From contig JAADCV010000104.1 of assembly GCA_013154235.1 (NCBI GenBank), forward strand, positions 1-33,818: 33,818 bases of DNA, in the 5' to 3' direction. How positions within the stretch are numbered: position 1 is the stretch's first letter; each line of letters begins with the position of its first letter. Position numbers and translations under genes: made by a program. Shown piece by piece: positions 15,084-22,404 of this stretch. The notes beneath the pieces were generated by a model. It did no database searches. It saw only the letters and a list, made by a program, of their open reading frames with translations, and had not been told where the DNA came from. The DNA comes from Thermoproteota archaeon (GTDB lineage: Archaea > Thermoproteota > Thermoprotei_A > Sulfolobales > Ignisphaeraceae).

Positions 15084-15293
15084 ATGAGCTCTTTGAGCGA
15101 GAAGGTCGCTGTATACATCTCAAGAGATCTCTACGAGAAGCTTAGAAAGCTAGCTGAAGAGGGAGGGTTCAGCGACATTAATGAGTTTGTCGAGTTCGTG
15201 CTTCGTGAGGTCGCTAGTGCGTCCGAGGTCGATATGAGCAAAGAGGATGAGGAGAAGGTTAAGGAGAGGCTGAGAGCGCTTGGATACATCTAG
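15084..15293 (+). CDS. Ribbon-helix-helix protein 1 in the sulfate-activation operon
   Basis: 69 residues. KVAVYISRDLYEKLRKLAEEG is the beta strand and first helix of a MetJ/Arc/CopG-type fold, and FSDINEFVEFVLREV the second helix. An acidic linker ends in ERLRALGYI. Such proteins bind DNA as beta-strand dimers. ATG at 15084 lies 14 bases after the APS kinase stop. The next gene encodes a paralogue with the same layout and the same RLxxLGY-type ending, so the pair looks like a tandem duplication. A likely target is the palindrome at 14486-14507; this is an inference. Confidence 0.87.
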   Translation: MSSLSEKVAVYISRDLYEKLRKLAEEGGFSDINEFVEFVLREVASASEVDMSKEDEEKVKERLRALGYI

Positions 15294-15531
15294 CTCTCGT
15301 AATGGTGGAAGGAGAGCTAAGTACACGACTGTATCAATTCCTGTAACCCTATATAATAGGATAAAGCAGCTGATTGAGGGAACGGGATTCACGTCGGTGT
15401 CGCAGTTCGTAACGTATGTGCTCAGGGAGATCGTTGCCGACATGGAGCGCGAGCGACTAGAGAGCGAAGAGGTTAGCGAGGAAGAGAGAAAGAGAATAAT
15501 TGAGAGGCTTAAACGCTTAGGCTACCTATAG
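15280..15531 (+). CDS. Ribbon-helix-helix protein 2 in the sulfate-activation operon
   Basis: 83 residues. After a short Ser/Arg-rich lead (17 or so residues) the strand KYTTVSIPVTLYNRIKQLIEG and the helix TSVSQFVTYVLREIV repeat the pattern of protein 1. The end ERLKRLGYL matches ERLRALGYI there. The only available start is TTG at 15280, inside the last 14 bases of gene 1, so the two are translationally coupled. They could form a heterodimer or two alternative homodimers. The gene ends ten bases before ATP sulfurylase. Confidence 0.87.
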   Translation: MDTSSSRNGGRRAKYTTVSIPVTLYNRIKQLIEGTGFTSVSQFVTYVLREIVADMERERLESEEVSEEERKRIIERLKRLGYL

Positions 15532-15541
15532 GGCTGGGATA

Positions 15542-16690
15542 ATGGTTTCGAAACCGCATGGAGGAAGACTTGTTGATCGTGTTGTGGGCGAGCCTAGAAG
15601 AGCGAGGCTTCTCAAGGAAGCGAAGGAAATGGTCTCTCTAGCCGTGAGCGATGGTATAGCTGCCGACATAGCTAACATCGCTCACGGCGTCTACAGCCCC
15701 CTCGAGGGGTTTCTGACCCAGGAGGACTACGTAAGGGTTCTCGACGACATGCGCTTATCTAACGACGTTCCATGGACCATACCGATAGTCGTCGACGTAG
15801 ATCCAGAGGAGATAGCGGGAGTTAGGGAGGGTGATGAGGTAGCGCTAGAGTACAGAGGTGAGACTATAGCGATAATGAAGGTCGAGGAGATCTATGGATG
15901 GGACAAGAAGGAGTTCTGCCAGAAGGTGTTTAAGACAGTAGATGCGCGTCACCCCGGCGTAGTTAAAACTATGAATAGAAAAGAGTTGCTGATGGGGGGC
16001 CCAATAGAGCTGCTAAAGGATCCGCCGGAACCCTTCGAGAATGTTAGGCTATGGCCTAAGGAAACTCGGGTCCTCTTCCGGGAACGAGGGTGGAGAACTG
16101 TTGTGGGGTTCCAAACCAGGAATGTTCCTCATAGGGGCCACGAGTACGTGCAGAAAGCAGCATTGACATTCGCGGATGGGCTCTTCATAAACCCGCTAGT
16201 TGGTTGGAAGAAGCCTGGAGACTTCAGGGATGAGGTTATAGTAGCTGCGTATCGCGCGCTAATAGACAACTACTTCCCTAAGGAGAGCGTGGTGTTCGCT
16301 GTACTGAGAATGGAGATGAGGTACGCTGGCCCTCGTGAAGCGATTCATCACGCTATAGTTAGAAAGAACTTTGGGTGCACACACTTCATTGTAGGAAGGG
16401 ATCATGCAGGCGTTGGAGGGTTCTACGGCCCTTACGAGGCATGGGATATATTTAGGGAGTTCCCAGACTTAGGCATACAGCCTATGTTCATAAGGGAGGC
16501 GTTCTATTGTGAGAAGTGTGGAGGTATCGTAAACGAAAAGATATGCCCCCACGGAGACGAGTTCCGGAAGCGGATCAGCGGCACAAAGCTAAGAGAGTTG
16601 ATAAGGAATAGAAGAGAGGTTCCTCAGTGGATGATGAGACCCGAAGTGGTGAAAGTAGTACTATCGTTCGAGAACCCGTTTGTGGAGTGA
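15542..16690 (+). CDS. sat: Sulfate adenylyltransferase (ATP sulfurylase)
   Basis: Joins sulfate and ATP to form APS and pyrophosphate. 382 residues, the usual single-domain archaeal size. Catalytic motifs are intact: QTRNVPHRGHE (191-201, both histidines present) and GRDHAGVG (285-292). A zinc site is formed by Cys323, Cys326, Cys335 and probably His337, as in thermophilic homologues. RKRISGTKLRELI is the conserved C-terminal helix region. ATG at 15542 follows ten bases after the second ribbon-helix-helix gene. A 13-bp inverted repeat lies inside its first 150 bases. With APS kinase it makes PAPS. Confidence 0.97.
   Translation: MVSKPHGGRLVDRVVGEPRRARLLKEAKEMVSLAVSDGIAADIANIAHGVYSPLEGFLTQEDYVRVLDDMRLSNDVPWTIPIVVDVDPEEIAGVREGDEVALEYRGETIAIMKVEEIYGWDKKEFCQKVFKTVDARHPGVVKTMNRKELLMGGPIELLKDPPEPFENVRLWPKETRVLFRERGWRTVVGFQTRNVPHRGHEYVQKAALTFADGLFINPLVGWKKPGDFRDEVIVAAYRALIDNYFPKESVVFAVLRMEMRYAGPREAIHHAIVRKNFGCTHFIVGRDHAGVGGFYGPYEAWDIFREFPDLGIQPMFIREAFYCEKCGGIVNEKICPHGDEFRKRISGTKLRELIRNRREVPQWMMRPEVVKVVLSFENPFVE
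15641..15688. repeat. 13-bp perfect inverted repeat within the 5' part of sat
   Basis: GCCGTGAGCGATG (15641-15653) is the exact reverse complement of CATCGCTCACGGC (15676-15688), with a 22-base spacer. The arms encode residues around 34-38 and 46-49. A G/C-rich stem this long would be stable in RNA even at high temperature. It may be an mRNA structure, an internal operator, or chance. Confidence 0.6.
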
Positions 16691-16695
16691 ACGCG

Positions 16696-17688
16696 ATGCA
16701 TAGATGCTCGGAGGCTGCTAAAGCTGTAGAAGAGCTTGAGGATGTGTACGTAGTGCATCATTGGGACTGCGACGGAATTGCTTCGGCAGCCATAGTCTTT
16801 ACTCGACGCGAGTCACATGGGTTGAGAACACGTTTCGAGATCCCTCCTATAGAAACGTATGATCGTAGTGTGTATAGGAGACTTGGTATAGACGCCAGGA
16901 ATACCCTGGTTGTTCTAGACTACGCAGTTTATCCGGAGTCGGGGGTAGTATTCGATCACCATCGCGCAGATCCTGTTGGGGAAGCACTAATTTGCAACCC
17001 AGTGCTTAGCGGAGCCGATGAAATGAGCTACCCCTCTACAACTACAGTTCTTCAAAGGTATGTAGGTACCGGTAGGCTCGATCTCGTTGCTTTGGGCATT
17101 GTTGGAGACCTGGGCTCTAGGGCTCTGCGTACGGAGTGGAGAAGAATCGTGGAGGAAGGAGCGGAGATAGCAGGTGTGAGCGTGGAGGAGCTAGTACGCT
17201 GCGCTAACATACTCAATACCTGCTACGTGATGCTAGATAGCGAGATAGTTAGCTACGCTAGGGAGGTATTGATAAGAAATGGAATTAAGGGGGTGATAGC
17301 AGATGGGAAGCTGAGCGGCGTTGTGAGCGATATCGAAGATGAGTTGAAGAGTATAGTCAGTAGCGTGTCTCCAGAGCTCGAGGATAGTAAGGTCATTATG
17401 TTTAGGGTTAGGAGCAGGTTCTCTATAGTATCCAAAGTAGGTAGGGCGCTAGCTGAGCGCTACCCAAACAAGATAGTTGTGGTTGTCGGGCACGTCGAAG
17501 GTAAGAATATCGATAGAATATACGTTAGGAGCACCTCCACAAACCTCAGTAAGGTCTTGCAGCACTTGAAGCGTGCTGGTGTAGGTAAGAGCGTTGGTGG
17601 TAAGGACTGGGTCTTTAGCGTTCTCTGTGCATCGAGTCAATGCGAAGATGAGTTACCTATAGTGCTAAAAGCACTTAGAGAATGCTGA
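16696..17688 (+). CDS. DHH-family phosphoesterase, candidate PAP (3'-phosphoadenosine 5'-phosphate) phosphatase
   Basis: 330 residues from ATG at 16696, five bases after a GGAGTGA ribosome site that overlaps the sat stop; GTG at 16687 is an alternative. The frame is open further back inside sat, which is not a plausible start. Metal-binding motifs: HHWDCDG (Asp24, Asp26), LDYA (Asp75), FDHHRAD (87-93) and VGDLG (Asp138). A DHHA1-type C-terminal domain carries SVGGKDWVFSV. NrnA-type relatives remove phosphate from pAp and short oligonucleotides. Sitting in a PAPS-making operon, the simplest role is recycling PAP left after sulfate transfer or reduction. RecJ-like nuclease is the alternative. 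Confidence 0.88.
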   Translation: MHRCSEAAKAVEELEDVYVVHHWDCDGIASAAIVFTRRESHGLRTRFEIPPIETYDRSVYRRLGIDARNTLVVLDYAVYPESGVVFDHHRADPVGEALICNPVLSGADEMSYPSTTTVLQRYVGTGRLDLVALGIVGDLGSRALRTEWRRIVEEGAEIAGVSVEELVRCANILNTCYVMLDSEIVSYAREVLIRNGIKGVIADGKLSGVVSDIEDELKSIVSSVSPELEDSKVIMFRVRSRFSIVSKVGRALAERYPNKIVVVVGHVEGKNIDRIYVRSTSTNLSKVLQHLKRAGVGKSVGGKDWVFSVLCASSQCEDELPIVLKALREC

Positions 17689-17700
17689 GATGGTGAGCGC

Positions 17701-19038
17701 ATGAAAGTTCTGGTAATAGGCCTCGATTGCACACCTCCGCGAATACTGTTTGATAAGTACGGTGTGGAGCTCCCTAACATCGGCGAGTTTCTGGAGAAGT
17801 GCGCTAGGTACGAGCTCAGAAGCTGCTTCCCTCCAATAACCATACCTGCGTGGCTATGCATGTTTACGGGTCTTTCTCCAGGCGAGCTCGGCATCTATGG
17901 GTTCAGGCATAGGAAGCCTGGAGATGTTCGTGAAAGCTACATAGTTGATTCTCGCAAGGTTAGGGCTAGGACAATATGGGAGGAAGCTAGTTCTAAAGGG
18001 CTGAGGGTTAGTGTGCTAGGAGTACCTCCTACGTACCCGCCGAAGCCAGTGAATGGATACATGATATCAGACTTCACGACTCCAGGCCCCGAGAAACCCT
18101 ATACGTGGCCTCCTTGGTTAAAGAGGGAGATAGAATCTAGGTTTGGAAGATTCATATTTGATGTTGTTTACCGTAGCTGGGAGAAAGAGAAAGTGTACAG
18201 AGAGCTTATGCAGATGCTTAAGCAGCATCTTGCTGTAGCTAAGTGGTTAATGAGAGAAAAACCTTGGGATCTATTTGTGTATGTTGAGATCTCGGTAGAT
18301 AGGGCGCACCATGCGTTCTGGAGATACTTCGACGATCAGCACCCTAAGCATGAAAAGCATGCCGTGCTAGGCGATGCGATCCCGCGAATCTATAGAGAGA
18401 TAGATAAGTGGTTCGGCGAGATCCTAAGCATTCTGCCTAGGGATACAGCGGTACTGATAGCTTCAGACCACGGAGCGAAATCGATGAAGGGAGCGTTCGC
18501 AGTCAACGAGTGGCTAATAGAGCAAGGATTCCTCAAGCTTCGCGAATACCCTAAGAAGCGAGGCGTAGATCTATCTAAAGAGATGGTGGATTGGAGCTCG
18601 ACTCTCGCATGGGCGTGGGGAGGTTACTACTCTAGAATATTCGTTAACTTGATGGGAAGAGAACCCTTTGGAGTTGTTAAGCCCGAAGAGTATGAAGGAC
18701 TGGTCGAGGATCTGAAGAGAAGCTTAGAGAGAGTTAGGGGTCCCAATGGAGAGCAGTGGAAAAACATTGTTGTAGCTCCCAAGGAGATATACCCTAGAGT
18801 TGAGGGAGACGCGCCCGACCTAATGGCGGTATTCGATGACCTGTACTGGAGAGCTGCTGGAACTATAGGATGGGGCACACCATACCTAGAGGAGAACGAT
18901 AGGGGGCCCGATGATGCAGTACACGACTGGAAGGGGGTTCTAGCAGTGTACGACCCTACGGATTCGCTGCATGGTTACAGAGGGGAAATCAACATAACGG
19001 AGGTTCACCGCATAATCAAGGGTCTTCTGGGGCTGTGA
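17701..19038 (+). CDS. Alkaline-phosphatase-superfamily hydrolase (type I phosphodiesterase/nucleotide pyrophosphatase-like)
   Basis: 445 residues. GLDCTPPRIL supplies metal ligand Asp9. PPITIPAWLCMFTG carries the nucleophile Thr47 in the TxPxW context of nucleotide pyrophosphatases/phosphodiesterases. SDHGAKSMKGAFAVNEWL and HGYRGE are the later metal-binding segments, and DRAHHAFWRYFD the middle one. No signal peptide or membrane anchor is seen, so it is likely cytoplasmic. ATG at 17701 lies 12 bases after the DHH gene. Last gene of the sulfate-activation operon. Substrate unknown; a phosphodiester, pyrophosphate or sulfate ester of a nucleotide or sugar is possible. Confidence 0.9.
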   Translation: MKVLVIGLDCTPPRILFDKYGVELPNIGEFLEKCARYELRSCFPPITIPAWLCMFTGLSPGELGIYGFRHRKPGDVRESYIVDSRKVRARTIWEEASSKGLRVSVLGVPPTYPPKPVNGYMISDFTTPGPEKPYTWPPWLKREIESRFGRFIFDVVYRSWEKEKVYRELMQMLKQHLAVAKWLMREKPWDLFVYVEISVDRAHHAFWRYFDDQHPKHEKHAVLGDAIPRIYREIDKWFGEILSILPRDTAVLIASDHGAKSMKGAFAVNEWLIEQGFLKLREYPKKRGVDLSKEMVDWSSTLAWAWGGYYSRIFVNLMGREPFGVVKPEEYEGLVEDLKRSLERVRGPNGEQWKNIVVAPKEIYPRVEGDAPDLMAVFDDLYWRAAGTIGWGTPYLEENDRGPDDAVHDWKGVLAVYDPTDSLHGYRGEINITEVHRIIKGLLGL

Positions 19039-19121
19039 TGAAGGGGCATGCTACATGACTACGGGATGATGCGTTCCTCCGAGGCTGAGCCTATGAGATG
19101 CAGCGTGGCACTTCACGAAGT

Positions 19122-19129
19122 CTTTAAGG
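19122..19129 (+). promoter_or_regulatory. TATA-like box ahead of a structured intergenic region
   Basis: CTTTAAGG preceded by purines lies about 25 bases before the foot of a hairpin at 19147. It is not placed to drive any protein gene, because the next plus-strand gene starts at 20310. It could drive a small RNA. Confidence 0.3.
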
Positions 19130-19146
19130 CTAACCTGTAGACGAGG

Positions 19147-19184
19147 CTTCAGCTATGCACTAAGTATTGATTAGTGTTCTGAAG
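19147..19184 (+). other. Intergenic stem-loop, candidate small RNA element
   Basis: CTTCAG (19147-19152) pairs with CTGAAG (19179-19184). After a small asymmetric internal loop, CACTAA (19158-19163) pairs with TTAGTG (19171-19176) around a 7-base loop. That is 12 paired bases in 38. No T-run follows, so it is not a bacterial-type terminator. It lies in the 235-base gap between convergent genes. Confidence 0.4.
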
Positions 19185-19211
19185 TAGTAGCGCGTGCTAT
19201 AGCGAATTCCA

Positions 19212-19230
19212 GTAGTAGATAGCGTACTAC
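19212..19230 (+). other. Second intergenic stem-loop
   Basis: GTAGTA (19212-19217) and TACTAC (19225-19230) form a 6-bp stem with a 7-base loop, 28 bases after the first stem-loop. Alone it could be chance; together with the first it suggests a structured transcript. Confidence 0.3.
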
Positions 19231-19273
19231 GTCCTACGTCTCTACCTCAGGCACGATGATGTTATCGCGTTGC

Positions 19274-20230
19274 CTAGATGAGATGCAAGGTATTTACCTC
19301 TGCTAGACAGACATGTACATGCTCGTGCCTATATGAGAGAAGCACCTCCACCTTCCTCCATCTGTTATACAGCATCTCTATAGCGTTGCACCCTCTCTCT
19401 ATCGATACGTTAGGTACGCCTAACTCGCTTAGCATGGCTGCAAGCCATCTCGTTGAGACTATAGCGTAGTCTATTCTAGCTATAGACATTCCGAAGAAGT
19501 TCAGAACCTCGTTAATCGCTTTCAGCGCCTTCTCCTTATCCTCCTTGAGCGTTGCATGTAGCGAGAGTACTAGTGGCCTAGCTTTCATAACCACGCTGCA
19601 CTCCGTGCCACCGCATTCGCTGCACCCCCCTAGAGCGGGAAGTATGCAGAGGTCAGCTTCCCGGCAGTCATCAACAAATTCTATGGTTGGTGGGAGAGGC
19701 AGTCTCTTCACTACCTTCAACATCCTTCCGCTAGAGTACACCGATACCTTGGCACCTCTATCAATATCTAGTAGGAGAGAGTGCAGCTTACGCCACTTCT
19801 CTATGAGATCTAGACGCAGAATGAATGGAAGTTCGTTAAGGTTCACGAACCCAGCATCGTAAGCGTAGGAGGTATCAACGCATCTATCAACGATCTCCTT
19901 CCTCTCTAGAAACCGGCATAGCGCTCTAGCTCCACCAAGCCCGCAGTTCATTAGCGGGACAGCAGTTCTTCCAAGAGGCGATACTGCGACGACACCCGGA
20001 TCAAAAGGCATTCTAGCGATATCCTTCAGTAGATGGACGCATAGCGATGCTGAGGATACGCATATGGCGAAGTCTAGCGATATCCAGGAGGAGGCAATCT
20101 GTTCAAGCGCCCTACCCTCCGTTATCTGAGGAACTATCCTGACCTCTATACCTATGTCTTGGAGAACCGAGGCTATCTCCATAGCCTTTCTAAAGCCTCG
20201 ACGCACGGACAGTATTGTTGCTGCGAACAC
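19274..20230 (-). CDS. CbiG-like protein (cobalamin-biosynthesis family), orphan
   Basis: From GTG at 20230 it has 318 residues; the frame runs on upstream but there only reads antisense to rmlA. ATILSVRRGFRKAMEIASVLQ matches the start of CbiG. FAICVSSASLCVHLLKDIARMPFDPGVVAVSPLG followed by GLGGARAL resembles CbiG's ...DPGVV... and SGHxGGAN motifs, though the His and Asn are lost. RPLVLSLHATLKEDKEKALKAINEVLNFFG resembles the CbiG C-terminal domain. A cysteine cluster CSECGGTEC (203-211) is unusual. CbiG opens the lactone of cobalt-precorrin-5A; no other cobalamin gene is nearby, so the role is uncertain. It is divergent from rmlA and has GGTG eight bases before the start. Confidence 0.65.
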   Translation of the reverse strand: MFAATILSVRRGFRKAMEIASVLQDIGIEVRIVPQITEGRALEQIASSWISLDFAICVSSASLCVHLLKDIARMPFDPGVVAVSPLGRTAVPLMNCGLGGARALCRFLERKEIVDRCVDTSYAYDAGFVNLNELPFILRLDLIEKWRKLHSLLLDIDRGAKVSVYSSGRMLKVVKRLPLPPTIEFVDDCREADLCILPALGGCSECGGTECSVVMKARPLVLSLHATLKEDKEKALKAINEVLNFFGMSIARIDYAIVSTRWLAAMLSELGVPNVSIERGCNAIEMLYNRWRKVEVLLSYRHEHVHVCLAEVNTLHLI

Positions 20231-20265
20231 GCTAGCGGCACCTAGCAGCTCTCGTGTATGAGCGG

Positions 20266-20275
20266 AGATAAATAC
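20266..20275. promoter_or_regulatory. TATA-like box between the CbiG-like gene and rmlA
   Basis: AGATAAATAC on the plus strand (GTATTTATCT on the minus) sits in the 79-base divergent gap. It predicts starts near 20243 for the minus gene (13 bases before GTG 20230, with GGTG between) and near 20298 for rmlA (ATG 20310). It may serve either or both. Confidence 0.4.
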
Positions 20276-20309
20276 GAGTCTATTACATAACTCAGCGGTA
20301 GGACACTCT

Positions 20310-21389
20310 ATGAAGGGGGTGCTGCTGCACGGTGGCTTCGGTACCAGGCTAAGACCGTTAACACATACGGGGCCCAAGCAGCTCATTAAGGTAGCTGGAA
20401 AGCCGGTTTCGCAATGGTGCCTAGAGGATCTTAGGGACGCTGGAATAAAGAAAGTCGCTGTGATACTAGGCGAGCTCGCTCCAGAGAGAGTCATCGAGAC
20501 CTACGGTGATGGCTCTGCGCTAGGAATAGAGATAACGTACGTGTACCAAGGATATCCCTATGGATTAGCCCACGCGGTCTACATAACTAAGGATTTCGTT
20601 AGAGATGAGCCGTTCGTCGTGTATCTAGGGGATAACATACTTGTTGAAGGAATAGGTAGCTACGTCAAGAGGTTCGAGGAAAGCGATGCCGACGCAATGA
20701 TTCTGCTGACCGAGGTTGAGGATCCCACTAAGTTTGGTGTTGCGCAATTCGATGAGAGAGGTAGGCTCGTAAAGCTTGTTGAGAAGCCTCGCGTACCCCC
20801 CAGCAACTATGCTCTCGTAGGAGTCTACATGTTTAGGCCACCTACAATATTCAGAGCTATTGAAAAGCTCAAGCCTAGCTGGAGAGGCGAGCTTGAGATC
20901 ACTGATGCGATCCAGAAGCTTATAGACTGGGGCTATAGAGTTGACTACGCTATAGTTCGGGGCTGGTGGAAAGACACAGGCACGCCAGACGATATTCTAG
21001 AAGCGAACAGATTGTTGCTAGACCACAAGATTAGAGGTGCTGTGATAAGGGGGAGTGTTAGTAATGGAGCGCGAGTAGAGGGCAGAGTTGTTGTAGATGA
21101 GGGAGCTAAGCTCCTAGAAGGATGCATTGTTAGAGGGCCGGCATACATAGGTAAAAACACCGTTATTGGCCCGCGTACGTATGTAGGGCCATACACTAGC
21201 ATCGGCGACAACTGCACACTTGAAGACGTTGAGATTGAAAACAGCGTAATAATGGATAATGTGCTAATCGAGGGCGGTATAAGGATATTCGATAGCATAA
21301 TAGGCTCCTCAACAATCATAAGAAGAGGAAGCGCGCGGCCTCAAGGGCTTAGAATGATACTTGGCGAGAATACGAAAGTCGAGCTATGA
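20310..21389 (+). CDS. rmlA: Glucose-1-phosphate thymidylyltransferase
   Basis: Makes dTDP-glucose from dTTP and glucose-1-phosphate, the first step to dTDP-L-rhamnose. The nucleotide loop GGFGTRLRPLT is at 8-18, then PKQLIKVAGKPV. VYLGDNI and EKPRVPPSNYALVGVYMF are conserved catalytic segments. 359 residues: longer than bacterial RmlA (about 290) because of a left-handed beta-helix tail of hexapeptide repeats from about residue 245, as in archaeal RmlA-like enzymes. Other sugar-nucleotide activity is possible, but the next three genes fix the pathway. ATG at 20310; the end overlaps the start region of rmlB. Confidence 0.93.
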   Translation: MKGVLLHGGFGTRLRPLTHTGPKQLIKVAGKPVSQWCLEDLRDAGIKKVAVILGELAPERVIETYGDGSALGIEITYVYQGYPYGLAHAVYITKDFVRDEPFVVYLGDNILVEGIGSYVKRFEESDADAMILLTEVEDPTKFGVAQFDERGRLVKLVEKPRVPPSNYALVGVYMFRPPTIFRAIEKLKPSWRGELEITDAIQKLIDWGYRVDYAIVRGWWKDTGTPDDILEANRLLLDHKIRGAVIRGSVSNGARVEGRVVVDEGAKLLEGCIVRGPAYIGKNTVIGPRTYVGPYTSIGDNCTLEDVEIENSVIMDNVLIEGGIRIFDSIIGSSTIIRRGSARPQGLRMILGENTKVEL

Positions 21390-21400
21390 GGTGCGCATCG

Positions 21401-22399
21401 TTGAGAATGCTCGTGATAGGCGGAGCGGGATTCATGGGCAGCAACTTCGTTAGATACATGCTTTCGAGATACAGAGATATAGAGGTACTGGTCTACGATA
21501 AGCTCACTTATGCTGGGAGACTCGAGAACCTTCACGATGTATCGAATGATCCTAGGTTTAGCTTTGTCCGCGCTGATGTGTGTAACGAAGAGATGCTGCA
21601 GAAGGTTGTAGAGAAGTTCCAGCCTGATGTAGTAGTCAACTTTGCAGCGGAGACCCATGTGGATAGATCAATAAATGAGCCAGCACCCTTCCTAAAGACT
21701 AACGTCTTCGGGGTCTTCACACTACTTGAGGTAGCTAGGAAAAAGGATATTGAGTTACTAGTTCACATATCTACAGACGAAGTTTATGGTGACCTGCGAG
21801 AAGGAGGATCAGCTACTGAAGACTGGCCGTTTAGGCCAAGCAGTCCTTACTCTGCTAGCAAGGCTGCGGGAGATCTATTCTGTCAAGCCTACTGGAGAAC
21901 GTACCGCATACCTGTACGGATAGTAAGACCTTGTAACAACTATGGCCCTTACCAGCACCCAGAGAAGCTGATACCGAAGACTATTATAAGAGCCCTGCAT
22001 AACATGCCCATACCTCTCTACGGCGGCGGACAGCAGGTTAGGGACTGGCTATATGTCGAGGATTTTGCAGAGGCACTCGATACAGTAATCCGTAGAGGAT
22101 CCAATGGTGAAGCGTATAACATTCCTGGATTCAACGAGAAAAAGAATATAGAAGTTGTAGAAGCCGTGTTGAGGATACTGGGCAAGTCCACGAGCCTAAT
22201 CAAGGTTGTTGAGGACAGGCCGGGGCACGACTATAGATACTCTATGAAAGGAGACAAGATACTGTCCCTGGGGTGGAAACCCAAGACTCCATGGCTTGAT
22301 GGGCTGCGCAAAACGATCGATTGGTACGTTTCTAATGAGTGGTGGTGGAGACCCTTGTTAAGCGATGACTACTTTAAGAAAGATGTTCCGTGGAGGTGA
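21401..22399 (+). CDS. rmlB: dTDP-glucose 4,6-dehydratase
   Basis: Converts dTDP-glucose to dTDP-4-keto-6-deoxyglucose. Short-chain dehydrogenase fold: GGAGFMGSNF NAD loop, AAETHVDRSI, STDEVYGDLREGG, YSASKAAGD (catalytic Tyr and Lys) and RPCNNYGPYQHPEKLIP, all typical of RmlB. 332 residues from TTG at 21401, chosen because GAGGTG sits seven bases before it and the protein then begins MRMLVIGGAGF. ATG at 21386, which overlaps the rmlA stop, would add five residues. Second gene of the rhamnose operon. Confidence 0.95.
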   Translation: MRMLVIGGAGFMGSNFVRYMLSRYRDIEVLVYDKLTYAGRLENLHDVSNDPRFSFVRADVCNEEMLQKVVEKFQPDVVVNFAAETHVDRSINEPAPFLKTNVFGVFTLLEVARKKDIELLVHISTDEVYGDLREGGSATEDWPFRPSSPYSASKAAGDLFCQAYWRTYRIPVRIVRPCNNYGPYQHPEKLIPKTIIRALHNMPIPLYGGGQQVRDWLYVEDFAEALDTVIRRGSNGEAYNIPGFNEKKNIEVVEAVLRILGKSTSLIKVVEDRPGHDYRYSMKGDKILSLGWKPKTPWLDGLRKTIDWYVSNEWWWRPLLSDDYFKKDVPWR

Positions 22400-22404
22400 T
22401 GTCA

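Noticed and set aside
16627-16695. DHH gene start at 16627
   Set aside because: It would overlap the conserved end of sat by over 60 bases; GGAGTGA followed by ATG 16696 is a better start.
19060-19120. Possible C/D box sRNA: ATGATGC, 12 bases, CTGA, 4 bases, ATGAGAT
   Set aside because: The C-like box, guide spacing and D' box fit, but the C' box is poor and no CTGA-type D box follows at the right distance. Not enough to call.
19048-19140. 30-codon ORF starting ten bases after the phosphodiesterase stop, with AAGGGG before its ATG
   Set aside because: No family resemblance and composition unlike the other proteins. Kept as a possibility only; the region is better explained as structured intergenic sequence.
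20231-20494. N-terminal extension of the CbiG-like frame to 20494
   Set aside because: It would run antisense through the start of rmlA. GTG 20230 matches the family start and has GGTG upstream.
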